In this document: piece after piece, positions 5,338 to 13,464 of the stretch
Position numbering within the stretch: position 1 is the stretch's first letter
Layout of the letters: each line of letters begins with the position of its first letter
Source: an uncultured Alphaproteobacteria bacterium
GTDB taxonomy: Bacteria; Pseudomonadota; Alphaproteobacteria; RF32; CAG-239
NCBI GenBank assembly: GCA_934254925.1
Contig: CAKQMD010000026.1
Span: 1 to 17,767 of the forward strand
DNA length: 17,767 nucleotides
Reading direction: 5' to 3'
The notes under the pieces: generated by a model
What the model was told of the DNA's origin: nothing
The model's input: the letters and a program-made list of their open reading frames with translations, nothing else
The model's database searches: none
Made by a program: the position numbers and the translations under genes

Positions 5338-7152
5338 ATGCCGCAAGAACCTCCCATTTACGCGCTGAAGGGCGTGAGTCTGGCTTTTGGCTCCAATCAG
5401 CTGTTTTCCAACCTTGACCTTTACATCAACCGCGGCGACAAGATTTCCTTGGTCGGGCGCAACGGTTCGGGCAAGTCAACCCTGATGAAAGTGATTTCCG
5501 GCAAAATTGAGGCCGACAGCGGCGAAATCTTCATCCAACCGGGCATACGCATCGCTTATATGCCTCAGGAACCGACGTTTGACGGTTGTCAAAGCCTCAA
5601 GGAAGTCATCCTCAAAGGTTTGTCTCATTATGACCCTTCGCAGGATTACAAGGCTGACGTCTTGATTGAAAAACTGGGTATTCGCGGCAGTCAGCACCCG
5701 GAGGAATCTTCCGGCGGAGAAAGGCGCAAAGCTGCCTTGGCCCAAGCTTTGATCGATGATCCCGACATTTTGCTGTTGGACGAACCGACCAACCATCTCG
5801 ACATGCCGACAATCGAAACCCTGGAACAAGTCATTCGCGATTTTCGCGGTGCGGTCATGGTGATTTCTCATGACCGGATGTTTCTTGCCAATGTTTCACA
5901 GACGACCTTCTGGCTTGACCGCGGCATTATGCGCCGCAACAACAAGGGCTTTAAGTTCTTTGAAGAATGGCAGGACCAAGTCATTGAGCAAGAGATTATC
6001 GAACAAAAGCATCTTAACCAAAAAATCGCCGAAGAAACGGAGTGGCTGCACAAAGGCGTAACCGCACGGCGCAAACGCAACATGGGCCGCCTCAGGCGCC
6101 TGCAACAGCTGAGGATTGAGCGTAAAGAACAGTTAAAGCAAATCGGCAACATCAAGCTCAACATCGACGAAGGCGATTTTCGCTCCAAGCTGGTCATCGA
6201 GGCCAAACACGTGTTTAAGAGCCTCGGAGGACGGCCGTTGGTCAATGATTTTTCAACCCGGGTCATTCGCGGCAACCGAATCGGCATTGTCGGACCAAAC
6301 GGCGCCGGCAAGACAACTTTGCTCAAACTTCTGACCAAAAGGCTGGCACCTGATAGCGGTTTCGTGCGCATCGGCAAAAATCTGGAAGAAGCCTATTTCG
6401 ACCAAAACCGCATCACTCTCGATCCTAAGAAAACCTTATGGCAAACTCTGTGCGACAAAGGCGACCACATCATGGTGCAGGGACAATATCGCCATGTCGT
6501 GGCTTATCTTAAGGATTTTCTGTTTAAGCCTGATCAGGCGCATTGCCCTGTCGCCGCTTTGTCCGGCGGGGAGAAAAACCGCTTGATGCTGGCCGTCACC
6601 TTGGCACAAGCTTCAAACTTTTTGGTCCTGGACGAACCGACAAACGATCTGGACATGGATACGCTGGATCTGCTTCAGGAAGTTTTGGATGATTATCAAG
6701 GTACGATCCTGCTGGTCAGTCATGACCGAGATTTCATCGACAGAGTCGTGACTTCAGTGATTTATATGCCGGGAGACGGACGCATTTTCGAACATGCCGG
6801 CAGCTACAGCGAGCTTGCGGCCAAGCTGCAAAAAACGTCGACGGCGGCTCCCGTCAAAAAAAGCGCACCTCCCGCAACGGCACCGCAAGCGACCAAAAAC
6901 AACAATCGGCCAACAAAACTCAGTTATAAAGAGCAGCGTTTAAGAGAGGTTTTGCCGCACGAAATCGCCACGCTGGAAGAACAGATTGCCGGTTTGTGCG
7001 AAGCTTTGGGCGACGCCGAGCTTTATACCCGGGATCCGGAAAAGTTCGACAAGTTGAGCAAAGAACTGGAGCAAGCGCAAGAAGAAAAGGCGCAAAAGGA
7101 AAACCTGTGGCTGGAAATTGAACTGCAGGCCGAAGCGTTAGCCGGAGCTTAG
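5338..7152 (+). CDS. uup: ABC-F ATPase, Uup type
   Basis: 604 aa, soluble, two ATPase domains and no membrane domain, the ABC-F layout. Domain 1: Walker A GRNGSGKST (40-48), signature SSGGE (124-128), Walker B with DEPTNHLD (148-155), H-loop SHD (177-179). The charged inter-domain linker is about 205-285. Domain 2: Walker A GPNGAGKTT (319-327), signature LSGGE (408-412), Walker B LDEPTNDLD (431-439), SHD (461-463). A Pro/Ala-rich tether (500-525) leads to a C-terminal coiled coil (528-600), the feature that separates Uup from EttA. Uup proteins associate with ribosomes and affect transposon precise excision and ribosome biogenesis. The TAG stop overlaps the TAA of the convergent gene by sharing bases 7150-7151. 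Confidence 0.92.
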   Translation: MPQEPPIYALKGVSLAFGSNQLFSNLDLYINRGDKISLVGRNGSGKSTLMKVISGKIEADSGEIFIQPGIRIAYMPQEPTFDGCQSLKEVILKGLSHYDPSQDYKADVLIEKLGIRGSQHPEESSGGERRKAALAQALIDDPDILLLDEPTNHLDMPTIETLEQVIRDFRGAVMVISHDRMFLANVSQTTFWLDRGIMRRNNKGFKFFEEWQDQVIEQEIIEQKHLNQKIAEETEWLHKGVTARRKRNMGRLRRLQQLRIERKEQLKQIGNIKLNIDEGDFRSKLVIEAKHVFKSLGGRPLVNDFSTRVIRGNRIGIVGPNGAGKTTLLKLLTKRLAPDSGFVRIGKNLEEAYFDQNRITLDPKKTLWQTLCDKGDHIMVQGQYRHVVAYLKDFLFKPDQAHCPVAALSGGEKNRLMLAVTLAQASNFLVLDEPTNDLDMDTLDLLQEVLDDYQGTILLVSHDRDFIDRVVTSVIYMPGDGRIFEHAGSYSELAAKLQKTSTAAPVKKSAPPATAPQATKNNNRPTKLSYKEQRLREVLPHEIATLEEQIAGLCEALGDAELYTRDPEKFDKLSKELEQAQEEKAQKENLWLEIELQAEALAGA

Positions 7153-7712
7153 GGCTTATAAACCGCCTGCCCTTTCAAAATTTCATCAATCGTATCCAAA
7201 TTGGGCATCACCATGGCGATTTCTTCTGGAGTGGCTTGAATGCCTTCCAAACGGCGCTCCTGATCAGCAATAATGCCAGCTAAATTGCCGTAACTGCCAG
7301 AACTCTTGCCGCCGAGGGAAGCCAGCATTTGCCGGTTGGCTTCCAGGTGTCTTTTAAGCAATGCGGCATCTACCACGCTCTTGAGCCGTTGTTCGACGTA
7401 AAAAAAGCGACCGGGCGTCCAGCCGCGGCCGGCAAGCCAACGTTTGATACCGGGAGAAATGCTTTCGTCAGCGGTTTTGGTGCTCAGAGACAAAGAGACG
7501 GCGTTTTTGGCGGCATCAGACTGAAGATACTGCGACCAAGTTTCCAGAAACGAGGTCATTTCCTCAAACGTCACTTCTTCCGAACTGCGCTGAGGATTCA
7601 GCTTTTCAACGTCTACGGGTTTGATGCGCCCGACCGGCCAGGTTATGACCCAGAACAGTACGGCAAAGGCAATAATCAAAATCAAACGCCGGATTCCGGG
7701 AGTCAATTGCAT
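7149..7712 (-). CDS. Membrane-anchored protein of unknown function (187 aa)
   Basis: Not recognised. Residues 9-26 form one hydrophobic segment after a short basic N-terminus (PGIRR), predicting an N-in, C-out signal anchor with about 160 residues in the periplasm. The rest is helical and charged, without cysteines or an evident catalytic motif. A WLAGRGWTPGRFFYVEQRLK segment near the middle and a regular C-terminal helix pair stand out. GAGGTGG lies 4 nt before the ATG and overlaps the stop of the upstream HAD gene, with a one-base gap between TAA and ATG, so translation is probably coupled. Its stop overlaps that of uup on the other strand. It may be a lineage-specific envelope protein; no function is assigned. 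Confidence 0.75.
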   Translation of the reverse strand: MQLTPGIRRLILIIAFAVLFWVITWPVGRIKPVDVEKLNPQRSSEEVTFEEMTSFLETWSQYLQSDAAKNAVSLSLSTKTADESISPGIKRWLAGRGWTPGRFFYVEQRLKSVVDAALLKRHLEANRQMLASLGGKSSGSYGNLAGIIADQERRLEGIQATPEEIAMVMPNLDTIDEILKGQAVYKP

Positions 7713-7713
7713 T

Positions 7714-8586
7714 TTACCACCTCAAGTTAGAAATGACATAATCGGGATAAGCGTCAAAGTTAATCGACAGCTCCCGGGTTTTGGCCACATCGGGGATATA
7801 CCCCTCTCCCAAATAGTTAACATGAATCCCTTTAGAAATCAAGGCCGAAGGCGCATTTATAAGATTTGCCCCTTTGATGTCGGTATTCAGATTGTCGCCG
7901 ATGACGAGAATCTGCCGGGGATCCGTTTCCAGCATGCCGTCCAGAGCATAAGAAAAGATCTCGGCCGCCGGCTTGCCGACGGTGACGATTCTGCCGCCCA
8001 AAACCGCATATTGCTCGGCCAAGGCGCCGGGAGCAACCGAGATCTTGCCTTTGATATGGCAGGAAGTGTCATTGCCGGCCACCAACAAAGGCAGCCCAAG
8101 CGCGGCGGCATGTTCCAACTCCGGCAAATAGTTGTCAAGGTAGTCGTCGCTGGACTTGACCGAACTCATATATAAAAATTCGGCGTTTTCCAGCTTGTCG
8201 ACCGGCGTAAAGTCAAGACCGTCAAAAACGCCGCGTTCCGAACGGTCGCCCAGATGACAGTAGCGGCGGCCCAAGGCACCGTAAACACCGTCGGCCGTCT
8301 TTAACTTATAATGGAGGATTTCCCCGGCGGAGACAACGGCATCAAACAACGCCACGGGCACTTTGTTGGCATGCAGGAAGCGGACGATCTTTGCCACCCG
8401 CCACGGCGAATTGCTGAGGACGACAATTTTTTTGCCGTTTTTTTTCATGTTTACCAGCGCCGTAATGGCCTCAGACTTCACCCCTGCCCCATCGGTCAAC
8501 ACACCGTCAAACCCACAGACAATGACATTGTAATTGTCGATTATTTTTGAGACGTTTACAATGGGCTTAATCATTCTCATTTGCAC
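7714..8586 (-). CDS. HAD-IIA family protein (TIGR01459-like) lacking the nucleophilic Asp
   Basis: 290 aa. The layout is NagD-type: motif I region 21-33, motif II S59 in VVLSNSPWR, a C2 cap about 85-200, motif III K205 in VGKP, motif IV D231 and D236 in IGDNLNTDIKGA. In motif I the expected order is D-x-(D/W)-G-V; here it is CGFDGV, so Gly25 stands where the Asp that forms the phospho-aspartyl intermediate should be, while D27 (acid/base) is present. The codon reads GGG clearly. With motifs II-IV intact, this looks like a pseudoenzyme or an altered activity rather than a decayed gene. The start is GTG (8584-8586) with GAGGG 5 nt upstream; an ATG at 8580 is the alternative. First gene of a two-gene operon with the membrane protein. 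Confidence 0.85.
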   Translation of the reverse strand: MQMRMIKPIVNVSKIIDNYNVIVCGFDGVLTDGAGVKSEAITALVNMKKNGKKIVVLSNSPWRVAKIVRFLHANKVPVALFDAVVSAGEILHYKLKTADGVYGALGRRYCHLGDRSERGVFDGLDFTPVDKLENAEFLYMSSVKSSDDYLDNYLPELEHAAALGLPLLVAGNDTSCHIKGKISVAPGALAEQYAVLGGRIVTVGKPAAEIFSYALDGMLETDPRQILVIGDNLNTDIKGANLINAPSALISKGIHVNYLGEGYIPDVAKTRELSINFDAYPDYVISNLRW

Positions 8587-8615
8587 AAAATCCCTCTTTT
8601 TTTAAATTTAGTTGG

Positions 8616-8644
8616 ATTTTATTTGATTTTGTCAGCAATAGCAA
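8616..8644 (-). promoter_or_regulatory. Promoter of the HAD / membrane protein operon
   Basis: Minus-strand TTGCTA (8639-8644), 17-base spacer, TAAAAT (8616-8621), predicted start near 8609 and a leader of about 23 nt. No hairpin terminator was seen between the stop of the large flagellin (8673) and this site, so readthrough from that gene is also possible. Confidence 0.5.
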
Positions 8645-8672
8645 GCAGATATAAAAGTTTTGCCCAATGGCT

Positions 8673-10529
8673 TTAAAACAGTTTGAGGATGGATTGGCTG
8701 GCCTGAGAAGCCAAAGACAGCGAATTGACCGCCAATTGTTGCCTGGTTTGCAAAGCCAACATATTGGCCGATTCTTCGTTCATATCGGCAAGCGTGAGTT
8801 TGTCGGCGCCTTCGGTGAGGACATTGATTAAGTTTTGGGTGAAATTCTCCCTGGTTGTTACGATTGAGTAGTAATTGCCGAGTTCTGATGACATCTGGCG
8901 GATTTGATTAAGCGCGCCGGAAATCTCTGCCAAGGATTGGGCGATGTCGCCTTGGTTTTGCCAATCCGTCAGATTTAGCCCCAAAGCTTGGGCCGAGGCG
9001 TCCTTGCCTTTGACGGCCAACTGTGCGGAACGGTCTTCGTTAAAGGTTACGGTCAGGTCCTGTTCGCGCAACAAATTAATCCCCTTGTAAGAGCTGTCTT
9101 TGATCAGCGAATCATATTGCCTGACGATCTCATTGTATTGGGCGGCATATTTTGGCGTTTCCTTTTCCCGCTCTTTAGACGTCTCATGCTCAGGAAGCGT
9201 CGCCTTCGGCGGGGTAATCTTGCCGATTTCATAAAATTCATCAGGGAAATAAGTCTGATTGGCGCTGATATTTTGGCTAATCTCATTGTCCGTCAGGTAT
9301 TTTGTTCCGTTAAACCCCAACTGTAATCCGGCGGCAGCATAAAATTCGACCGGCTGGGCGGTATAGACAAACCTGTCGGCAGACACATTGATTTCGCTGT
9401 TTGCCGAATTAAAACGAATATTGTCTCCATAAAAAGCAAATCCGACCCGATCTACATTCAAGCGACTCTCGTCGTTTAAGGTCAAATCACTGGCGTAAAC
9501 AGCCAGATCCTGTGCGTCGCCCGTCCCCTCTATGTTCAGCGTCGAGCGGCCGTTTAGTTCAAACTTTCCGTCCGTATTCATCCATTCCCTTCCCGTCATC
9601 GTGACTTCCGCTTGGTCATCCAGCTTTAAAGAAAGCTTCCAGCTATTGCGGCCGATCGTCAGGCTGTCCAATTTGGCCGTTCCGGCAAGATGAAGATCAA
9701 CATCCACAAAGTTCCACATAAACTTTGAATCAAAAGAATCAAGCAAACAATATCCGCTGATCTCCAAACTTCCACCATTGACAACGGATATTTTTTCTCT
9801 GCTGTCTTCAACGTTCCGGCCATCCGAACGAATATCGACATTATGCAAATAAGCCTTATCGTTTCGAGACGCCGAAGAAAGAGCGCTGCTGGGAAATTCG
9901 CCCGGAGTGAACTCTATGGAAAAGTCTGAAAAGACATGCGTTCCCCGATTGACAATCGCCGAAACCCCGGAAGTCCCCGACATGTCAAAAACCAATTTTG
10001 AAAATTTATCCTTTAAACCGTCCGCAATGCCGTAAGCGCCGATGCCGGTTAAGTTTTGTCCGTCTTTAAGAGTGATGCTTGTATTGCCCATGTCGATTTG
10101 ACCGTAAATCACAATATCTCCGCTCTTGCCACTGTCGATCGCGGTCAACAGTTCGTCTTTGGTCGAAACCACGGCCGCTACGCCTTCTTGCTGTTCAAAC
10201 CAGGACTTGGCGGGAATATGATTGGTCTCCAAAGCCTGGGTTGCCGTGGCGGCAGCTTGTTCCAATAGTCCGGCCCCGGCCTCCAAACCTTCCGTCGCCG
10301 CTTTAATCGTCTGGATTCCCTGTGCCATCGAGTCTAACAAGGATGACAGGTCACTGGCACGGTTGTTTAAAGAGACAGCCGTATAATAAGAAGAAGGATT
10401 GTCAATCGCCGAATTGACTTTTAAGCCGGTCGAAAGACGATTTTGAGTCAAGTCAACTTGGCCGGCAATCTTCTGCAGGCTCAACAAATTCGATCGCATC
10501 GAGGCGGTTAAACTGATACTGTTACTCAT
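8673..10529 (-). CDS. Large flagellin with beta-helix-like insert in domain D1 (618 aa)
   Basis: Both filament-forming ends are intact and close to the other flagellins: 1-100 (SAIDNPSSYY, GIQTIKAATEGLEAG) and 459-618 (NEDRSAQL, DMNEESANMLALQTRQQL, ending LKLF). About 357 residues (101-458) sit where the array flagellins have a short DSSDGAERAK-type turn between the first two D1 helices. From about 119 to 425 the insert is rich in short beta strands with Asn/Gly/Asp turns (KDGQNLTGIG, NGGSLEISG, NGRSTLNIEG, LNDESRLNVD), as in right-handed parallel beta-helices of pectate-lyase or adhesin type. A Pro/charged linker (429-458) returns to D1. The normal variable position (about 510-540) is short and has no coiled-coil hairpin. 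AGGAG lies 7 nt before the ATG. It stands alone, 4 kb from the array. An enzymatic or adhesive role of the insert is conjecture. Confidence 0.95.
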   Translation of the reverse strand: MSNSISLTASMRSNLLSLQKIAGQVDLTQNRLSTGLKVNSAIDNPSSYYTAVSLNNRASDLSSLLDSMAQGIQTIKAATEGLEAGAGLLEQAAATATQALETNHIPAKSWFEQQEGVAAVVSTKDELLTAIDSGKSGDIVIYGQIDMGNTSITLKDGQNLTGIGAYGIADGLKDKFSKLVFDMSGTSGVSAIVNRGTHVFSDFSIEFTPGEFPSSALSSASRNDKAYLHNVDIRSDGRNVEDSREKISVVNGGSLEISGYCLLDSFDSKFMWNFVDVDLHLAGTAKLDSLTIGRNSWKLSLKLDDQAEVTMTGREWMNTDGKFELNGRSTLNIEGTGDAQDLAVYASDLTLNDESRLNVDRVGFAFYGDNIRFNSANSEINVSADRFVYTAQPVEFYAAAGLQLGFNGTKYLTDNEISQNISANQTYFPDEFYEIGKITPPKATLPEHETSKEREKETPKYAAQYNEIVRQYDSLIKDSSYKGINLLREQDLTVTFNEDRSAQLAVKGKDASAQALGLNLTDWQNQGDIAQSLAEISGALNQIRQMSSELGNYYSIVTTRENFTQNLINVLTEGADKLTLADMNEESANMLALQTRQQLAVNSLSLASQASQSILKLF

Positions 10530-10552
10530 TTCTTCTCCTTTTTAATATCAGG

Positions 10553-10581
10553 AGTATAAAAGAAATGAGAAAACGGCTCAA
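10553..10581 (-). promoter_or_regulatory. Sigma70-type promoter of the large flagellin
   Basis: Minus-strand TTGAGC (10576-10581), 17-base spacer, TATACT (10553-10558), predicted start near 10546 and a leader of only about 17 nt. No TTAA-N7-TTAA site was found upstream, so regulation probably differs from the array flagellins. Confidence 0.55.
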
Positions 10582-10660
10582 AAAACTTGCAAAACTTTTC
10601 CTCAGGCAATCGGCGTTTTGGATATAATCTATTGACCCCGTTATTGTGGAATTAGACACA

Positions 10661-10695
10661 AAAAACCGATCAGCCTAACGCTGATCGGTTTTTTT
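10661..10695 (-). terminator. Bidirectional rho-independent terminator after hydG
   Basis: Perfect 9-bp stem 10666-10674 / 10680-10688 with a 5-nt loop, flanked by A5 and T7, so a U-tract follows in either direction. It closes the tatD-tcdA-hydF-hydG unit 6 nt past the hydG stop and insulates the flagellin downstream. Confidence 0.93.
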
Positions 10696-10700
10696 ACTAT

Positions 10701-12134
10701 TTAGAAAAAGAGATCCCTCTGGCCATCAATAATTTGATCGATTTTTTCCAGAATGCGTTGTTTGAACGCGTTTTCCGGCATGGCCGCCAATTCTCGATTG
10801 ATGGCTTGCACGGCCTTGACTTTAGTTTCTGTCCCTGCATAATCCATCAGATATTCCAACAGAGTCAGAATGCCGTTCGGTACGCAAAACTCTTTGACAA
10901 AGCCGGGACGGGCATATTCCATAAAATGCTCTCCCGTTCTGCCCAAACGATAACAGCCGGTACAAAAAGACGGCAGGTATCCTGCTTCGCAAAGTTCACC
11001 TACGACCTGATCCAAGCTGCGATTATCGCTCAAGACAAACTGGCTCTTTTTATCCGAGCTGACATTGTCCTGACCGGAATAAGCACCGACGCCGATATCC
11101 GATCCGGCATCAATTTGGCTGATGCCGTAACCGATGGCCTCGTTTCGCAGCGCCACCGGTTCCCGTGCCGTCAAGATCATGCCGGTATAAGGCACTGTCA
11201 AGCGAATCACCGCGATCATCTTCATAAACTCGGCATCCGTCGGAGCATAAGGCGGATGATCGGCATAGGCGGTGCCTATGGCCGGTTCAATACGCGGAAA
11301 AGAAATCGTATGCGGACCGACACCAAATTTTTCTTCCAGATGGATCGTGTGATACAGCATGGACAAAGCCTCAAACTTGTGATGATACAAGCCAATCAGC
11401 GCACCCATGCCGACATCGTCGATTCCGGCTTCCATTGCGCGGTCAAAAGCATAGAGCCGCCACAAATAATCGGCCTTCAATCCTGAAGGATGAACCGTGC
11501 GATAGGTTGCCTGATGGTAGGTTTCCTGGAAAATCTGATAAGTGCCGATCCCCGCGGATTTAACGCGGCGAAAACCTTCAACGTCCAGCGGCGCCGCGTT
11601 AATATTAACGCGGCGGATTTCTCCTTTGCCTTCCTTTGTGTCGTAGACTTTACGCACCGTCTCATAAATAAACTCCGGATCATAGGACGGATGTTCGCCG
11701 TAAACCATAATCAGCCGTTTATGACCGAGACGTTCCAAACTGCGGACTTCCTGCTCCAATTCCTCCAAACTCAGCGTGCGGCGGACAAGATCTTTGTTGT
11801 CTTTGCGAAAACCGCAATAAACGCAATTGTTGATGCATTTGTTGCCGACATAAAGCGGCGCAAACAACACGATCCGCTCGCCATAGATTTCTACCTTCAA
11901 CCGGCGGGCGGCCGCTTCGATTTCTGCAACAAGATCAGGATCTTGCGTATTCAAAAGCAGGGCCATTTCCTCGGGATCAAGACGATTTTTGTCAAGCGAC
12001 TTGGCAATAACCGCTCTTATCCGACCTTTGTCATTGCTCTTAAGCTTCAGCAGTTCCAAGATCTTTTGCTCGGGAATGAAGCTGGTCAATCCCTCAACAT
12101 TGATTTTGGGAAGTTTGTTTTTCTCATTTTCCAT
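10701..12134 (-). CDS. hydG: [FeFe]-hydrogenase maturase HydG (radical SAM tyrosine lyase)
   Basis: 477 aa, the family's usual length. HydG splits tyrosine to p-cresol and dehydroglycine and delivers CO and cyanide as an iron-carbonyl-cyanide unit for the H-cluster of [FeFe]-hydrogenase, in the cytoplasm. The radical-SAM cluster motif is C100-x3-C104-x2-C107 (CINNCVYCGF). The C-terminal auxiliary cluster motif is C391-x2-C394-x22-C417, diagnostic for HydG against ThiH. The downstream ends of the TIM barrel are intact. It is the last gene of the operon, 71 nt after hydF. No Shine-Dalgarno sequence stands before the ATG at 12134; the leader is very AT-rich. HydE, the third maturase, and the hydrogenase itself are not in the window. 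Confidence 0.96.
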   Translation of the reverse strand: MENEKNKLPKINVEGLTSFIPEQKILELLKLKSNDKGRIRAVIAKSLDKNRLDPEEMALLLNTQDPDLVAEIEAAARRLKVEIYGERIVLFAPLYVGNKCINNCVYCGFRKDNKDLVRRTLSLEELEQEVRSLERLGHKRLIMVYGEHPSYDPEFIYETVRKVYDTKEGKGEIRRVNINAAPLDVEGFRRVKSAGIGTYQIFQETYHQATYRTVHPSGLKADYLWRLYAFDRAMEAGIDDVGMGALIGLYHHKFEALSMLYHTIHLEEKFGVGPHTISFPRIEPAIGTAYADHPPYAPTDAEFMKMIAVIRLTVPYTGMILTAREPVALRNEAIGYGISQIDAGSDIGVGAYSGQDNVSSDKKSQFVLSDNRSLDQVVGELCEAGYLPSFCTGCYRLGRTGEHFMEYARPGFVKEFCVPNGILTLLEYLMDYAGTETKVKAVQAINRELAAMPENAFKQRILEKIDQIIDGQRDLFF

Positions 12135-12205
12135 AAGTCTATAAATTTAAATAATAAACATCAAAATTTGTCTTTATCGTCAATATAGACCTTTTGCAAA
12201 ATGAG

Positions 12206-13429
12206 TCAATCCTTACCTTGCGTCAATTTTTTCCACCGCCAGGTTTGCAGCGCCTGCGGAAAAGGCTCCAAAATGCGCTCCAAAACGCCTTTGAGCTCCG
12301 AAATGCAAATACCGTAATTGGTGATCGGCACGCCGGCCGCGGCGCAGATATTGATACGAGACAGAATCTCCCGGCGGCCGACCATGCAGCCGCCACACTG
12401 GATCACCAGTTTAAAGCTTGCCAAATCGGCAGGAAAATCCCGGCCAGAAACAAAGCGTATATCCAATTTTTTTCCGGTTTTATTTTGCAACCAACGGGGA
12501 ATTTTCACCCGGCCGATGTCGTCTTCCGCCGCATGATGCGTGCAAGACTCGGCAACCAGCACCTTATCACCGTCCTGCAGGGCGCCGATGGCGGCCGCGC
12601 CTTCGACAAAGTGTTCCAAGTCTCCTTTCAGACGGGCAAAAAGCGTTGAAAAAGTCGTACATTTGATTTCTTTCGGTGTGGAGGCCACCATTTGATCCAC
12701 TACCTGAGAATCACAAACGACCAAAGCCGGCGGCGTTTTCAGGTTATCCAGCACGCGCAGGTAATCGTTCTCTTTGACGACGATTGCAGTCTGTTCATGG
12801 TCCAGGCAATCACGCAACGCCTGAACCTGGGGCATAATCAGACGGCCTTTCGGCGCCTCAAAATCTATCGGAATGATCATCACTACCGTCTCATGCGGCA
12901 ACAGCAAATCGCCCAGCAAAGGCGGCGGGGTGATGAAGTCTTCGGGACAAATGCCGATCAAAGCCGCTTTCAGGGCATTCAAAACTTGATCCCGGCTGCC
13001 TTTATCCAGCGCATTGACGGCAATTCCGTCAGCCGGAGCAGCGTACAAATCAGCCTTGTTATAAATCTTGAGCAAAGGAAGACCGCGTTTTTCCGCCTCT
13101 TGAACAATCAGCTTTTCCGTTTCCAAGAGTTCGGGGGAATCCAAAACCAGCAGCACGACATCGGCACGCTCAAAAACCTTAAGCGTTTTGGCCAGGCGTT
13201 TATCCCCCAATTCCGTCGAGTCGCCAAAGCCGGCGGTATCCAGCCAAGTGACCGGCCCCAAAGGCTGCAGTTCCTGATTTTTTTCGACAACGTCCGTCGT
13301 TGTCCCGGCTATCGGACTGGTAACGGCAATTTCCTGCCCCGTCACCAGATTTAAAAAACTCGATTTTCCGACATTGACCCGGCCCATTAAAGCCAGCTGC
13401 AAACGCAGCGATTTTGGTGCAGACGACAT
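12206..13429 (-). CDS. hydF: [FeFe]-hydrogenase maturation GTPase HydF
   Basis: 407 aa. HydF is the scaffold on which the two-iron subcluster is assembled before transfer to the hydrogenase. GTPase domain: G1 GRVNVGKSS (16-24), G2 Thr about 43-45, G3 DTAG (64-67), G4 NKAD (124-127). A dimerisation domain follows. The C-terminal cluster-binding domain has C296-x-H298 and C345-x2-C348 (CGGCM). The residue just before C345 is Gln344, where the published motif CxHx(45-53)HCxxC has His; the distance from H298 to Q344 (45 residues between) fits the motif. AAGGAAG lies 5 nt before the ATG. It follows tcdA by 35 nt and precedes hydG by 71 nt. Confidence 0.96.
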   Translation of the reverse strand: MSSAPKSLRLQLALMGRVNVGKSSFLNLVTGQEIAVTSPIAGTTTDVVEKNQELQPLGPVTWLDTAGFGDSTELGDKRLAKTLKVFERADVVLLVLDSPELLETEKLIVQEAEKRGLPLLKIYNKADLYAAPADGIAVNALDKGSRDQVLNALKAALIGICPEDFITPPPLLGDLLLPHETVVMIIPIDFEAPKGRLIMPQVQALRDCLDHEQTAIVVKENDYLRVLDNLKTPPALVVCDSQVVDQMVASTPKEIKCTTFSTLFARLKGDLEHFVEGAAAIGALQDGDKVLVAESCTHHAAEDDIGRVKIPRWLQNKTGKKLDIRFVSGRDFPADLASFKLVIQCGGCMVGRREILSRINICAAAGVPITNYGICISELKGVLERILEPFPQALQTWRWKKLTQGKD

Positions 13430-13464
13430 TTTTTCTTCCTTGCCTTATTTTGTATTTTCAGGTT

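Noticed and set aside
10607..10633. Sigma28-like match (minus strand, AATAGATT-N11-GCCGATTG) upstream of the large flagellin
   Set aside because: Only 5/8 and 6/8 matches, while a better sigma70-type promoter lies closer to the gene.
10623..10695. Possible plus-strand small RNA: TATAAT at 10623 followed by the hairpin terminator
   Set aside because: No -35 element at a proper distance, and the hairpin is explained as the hydG terminator.
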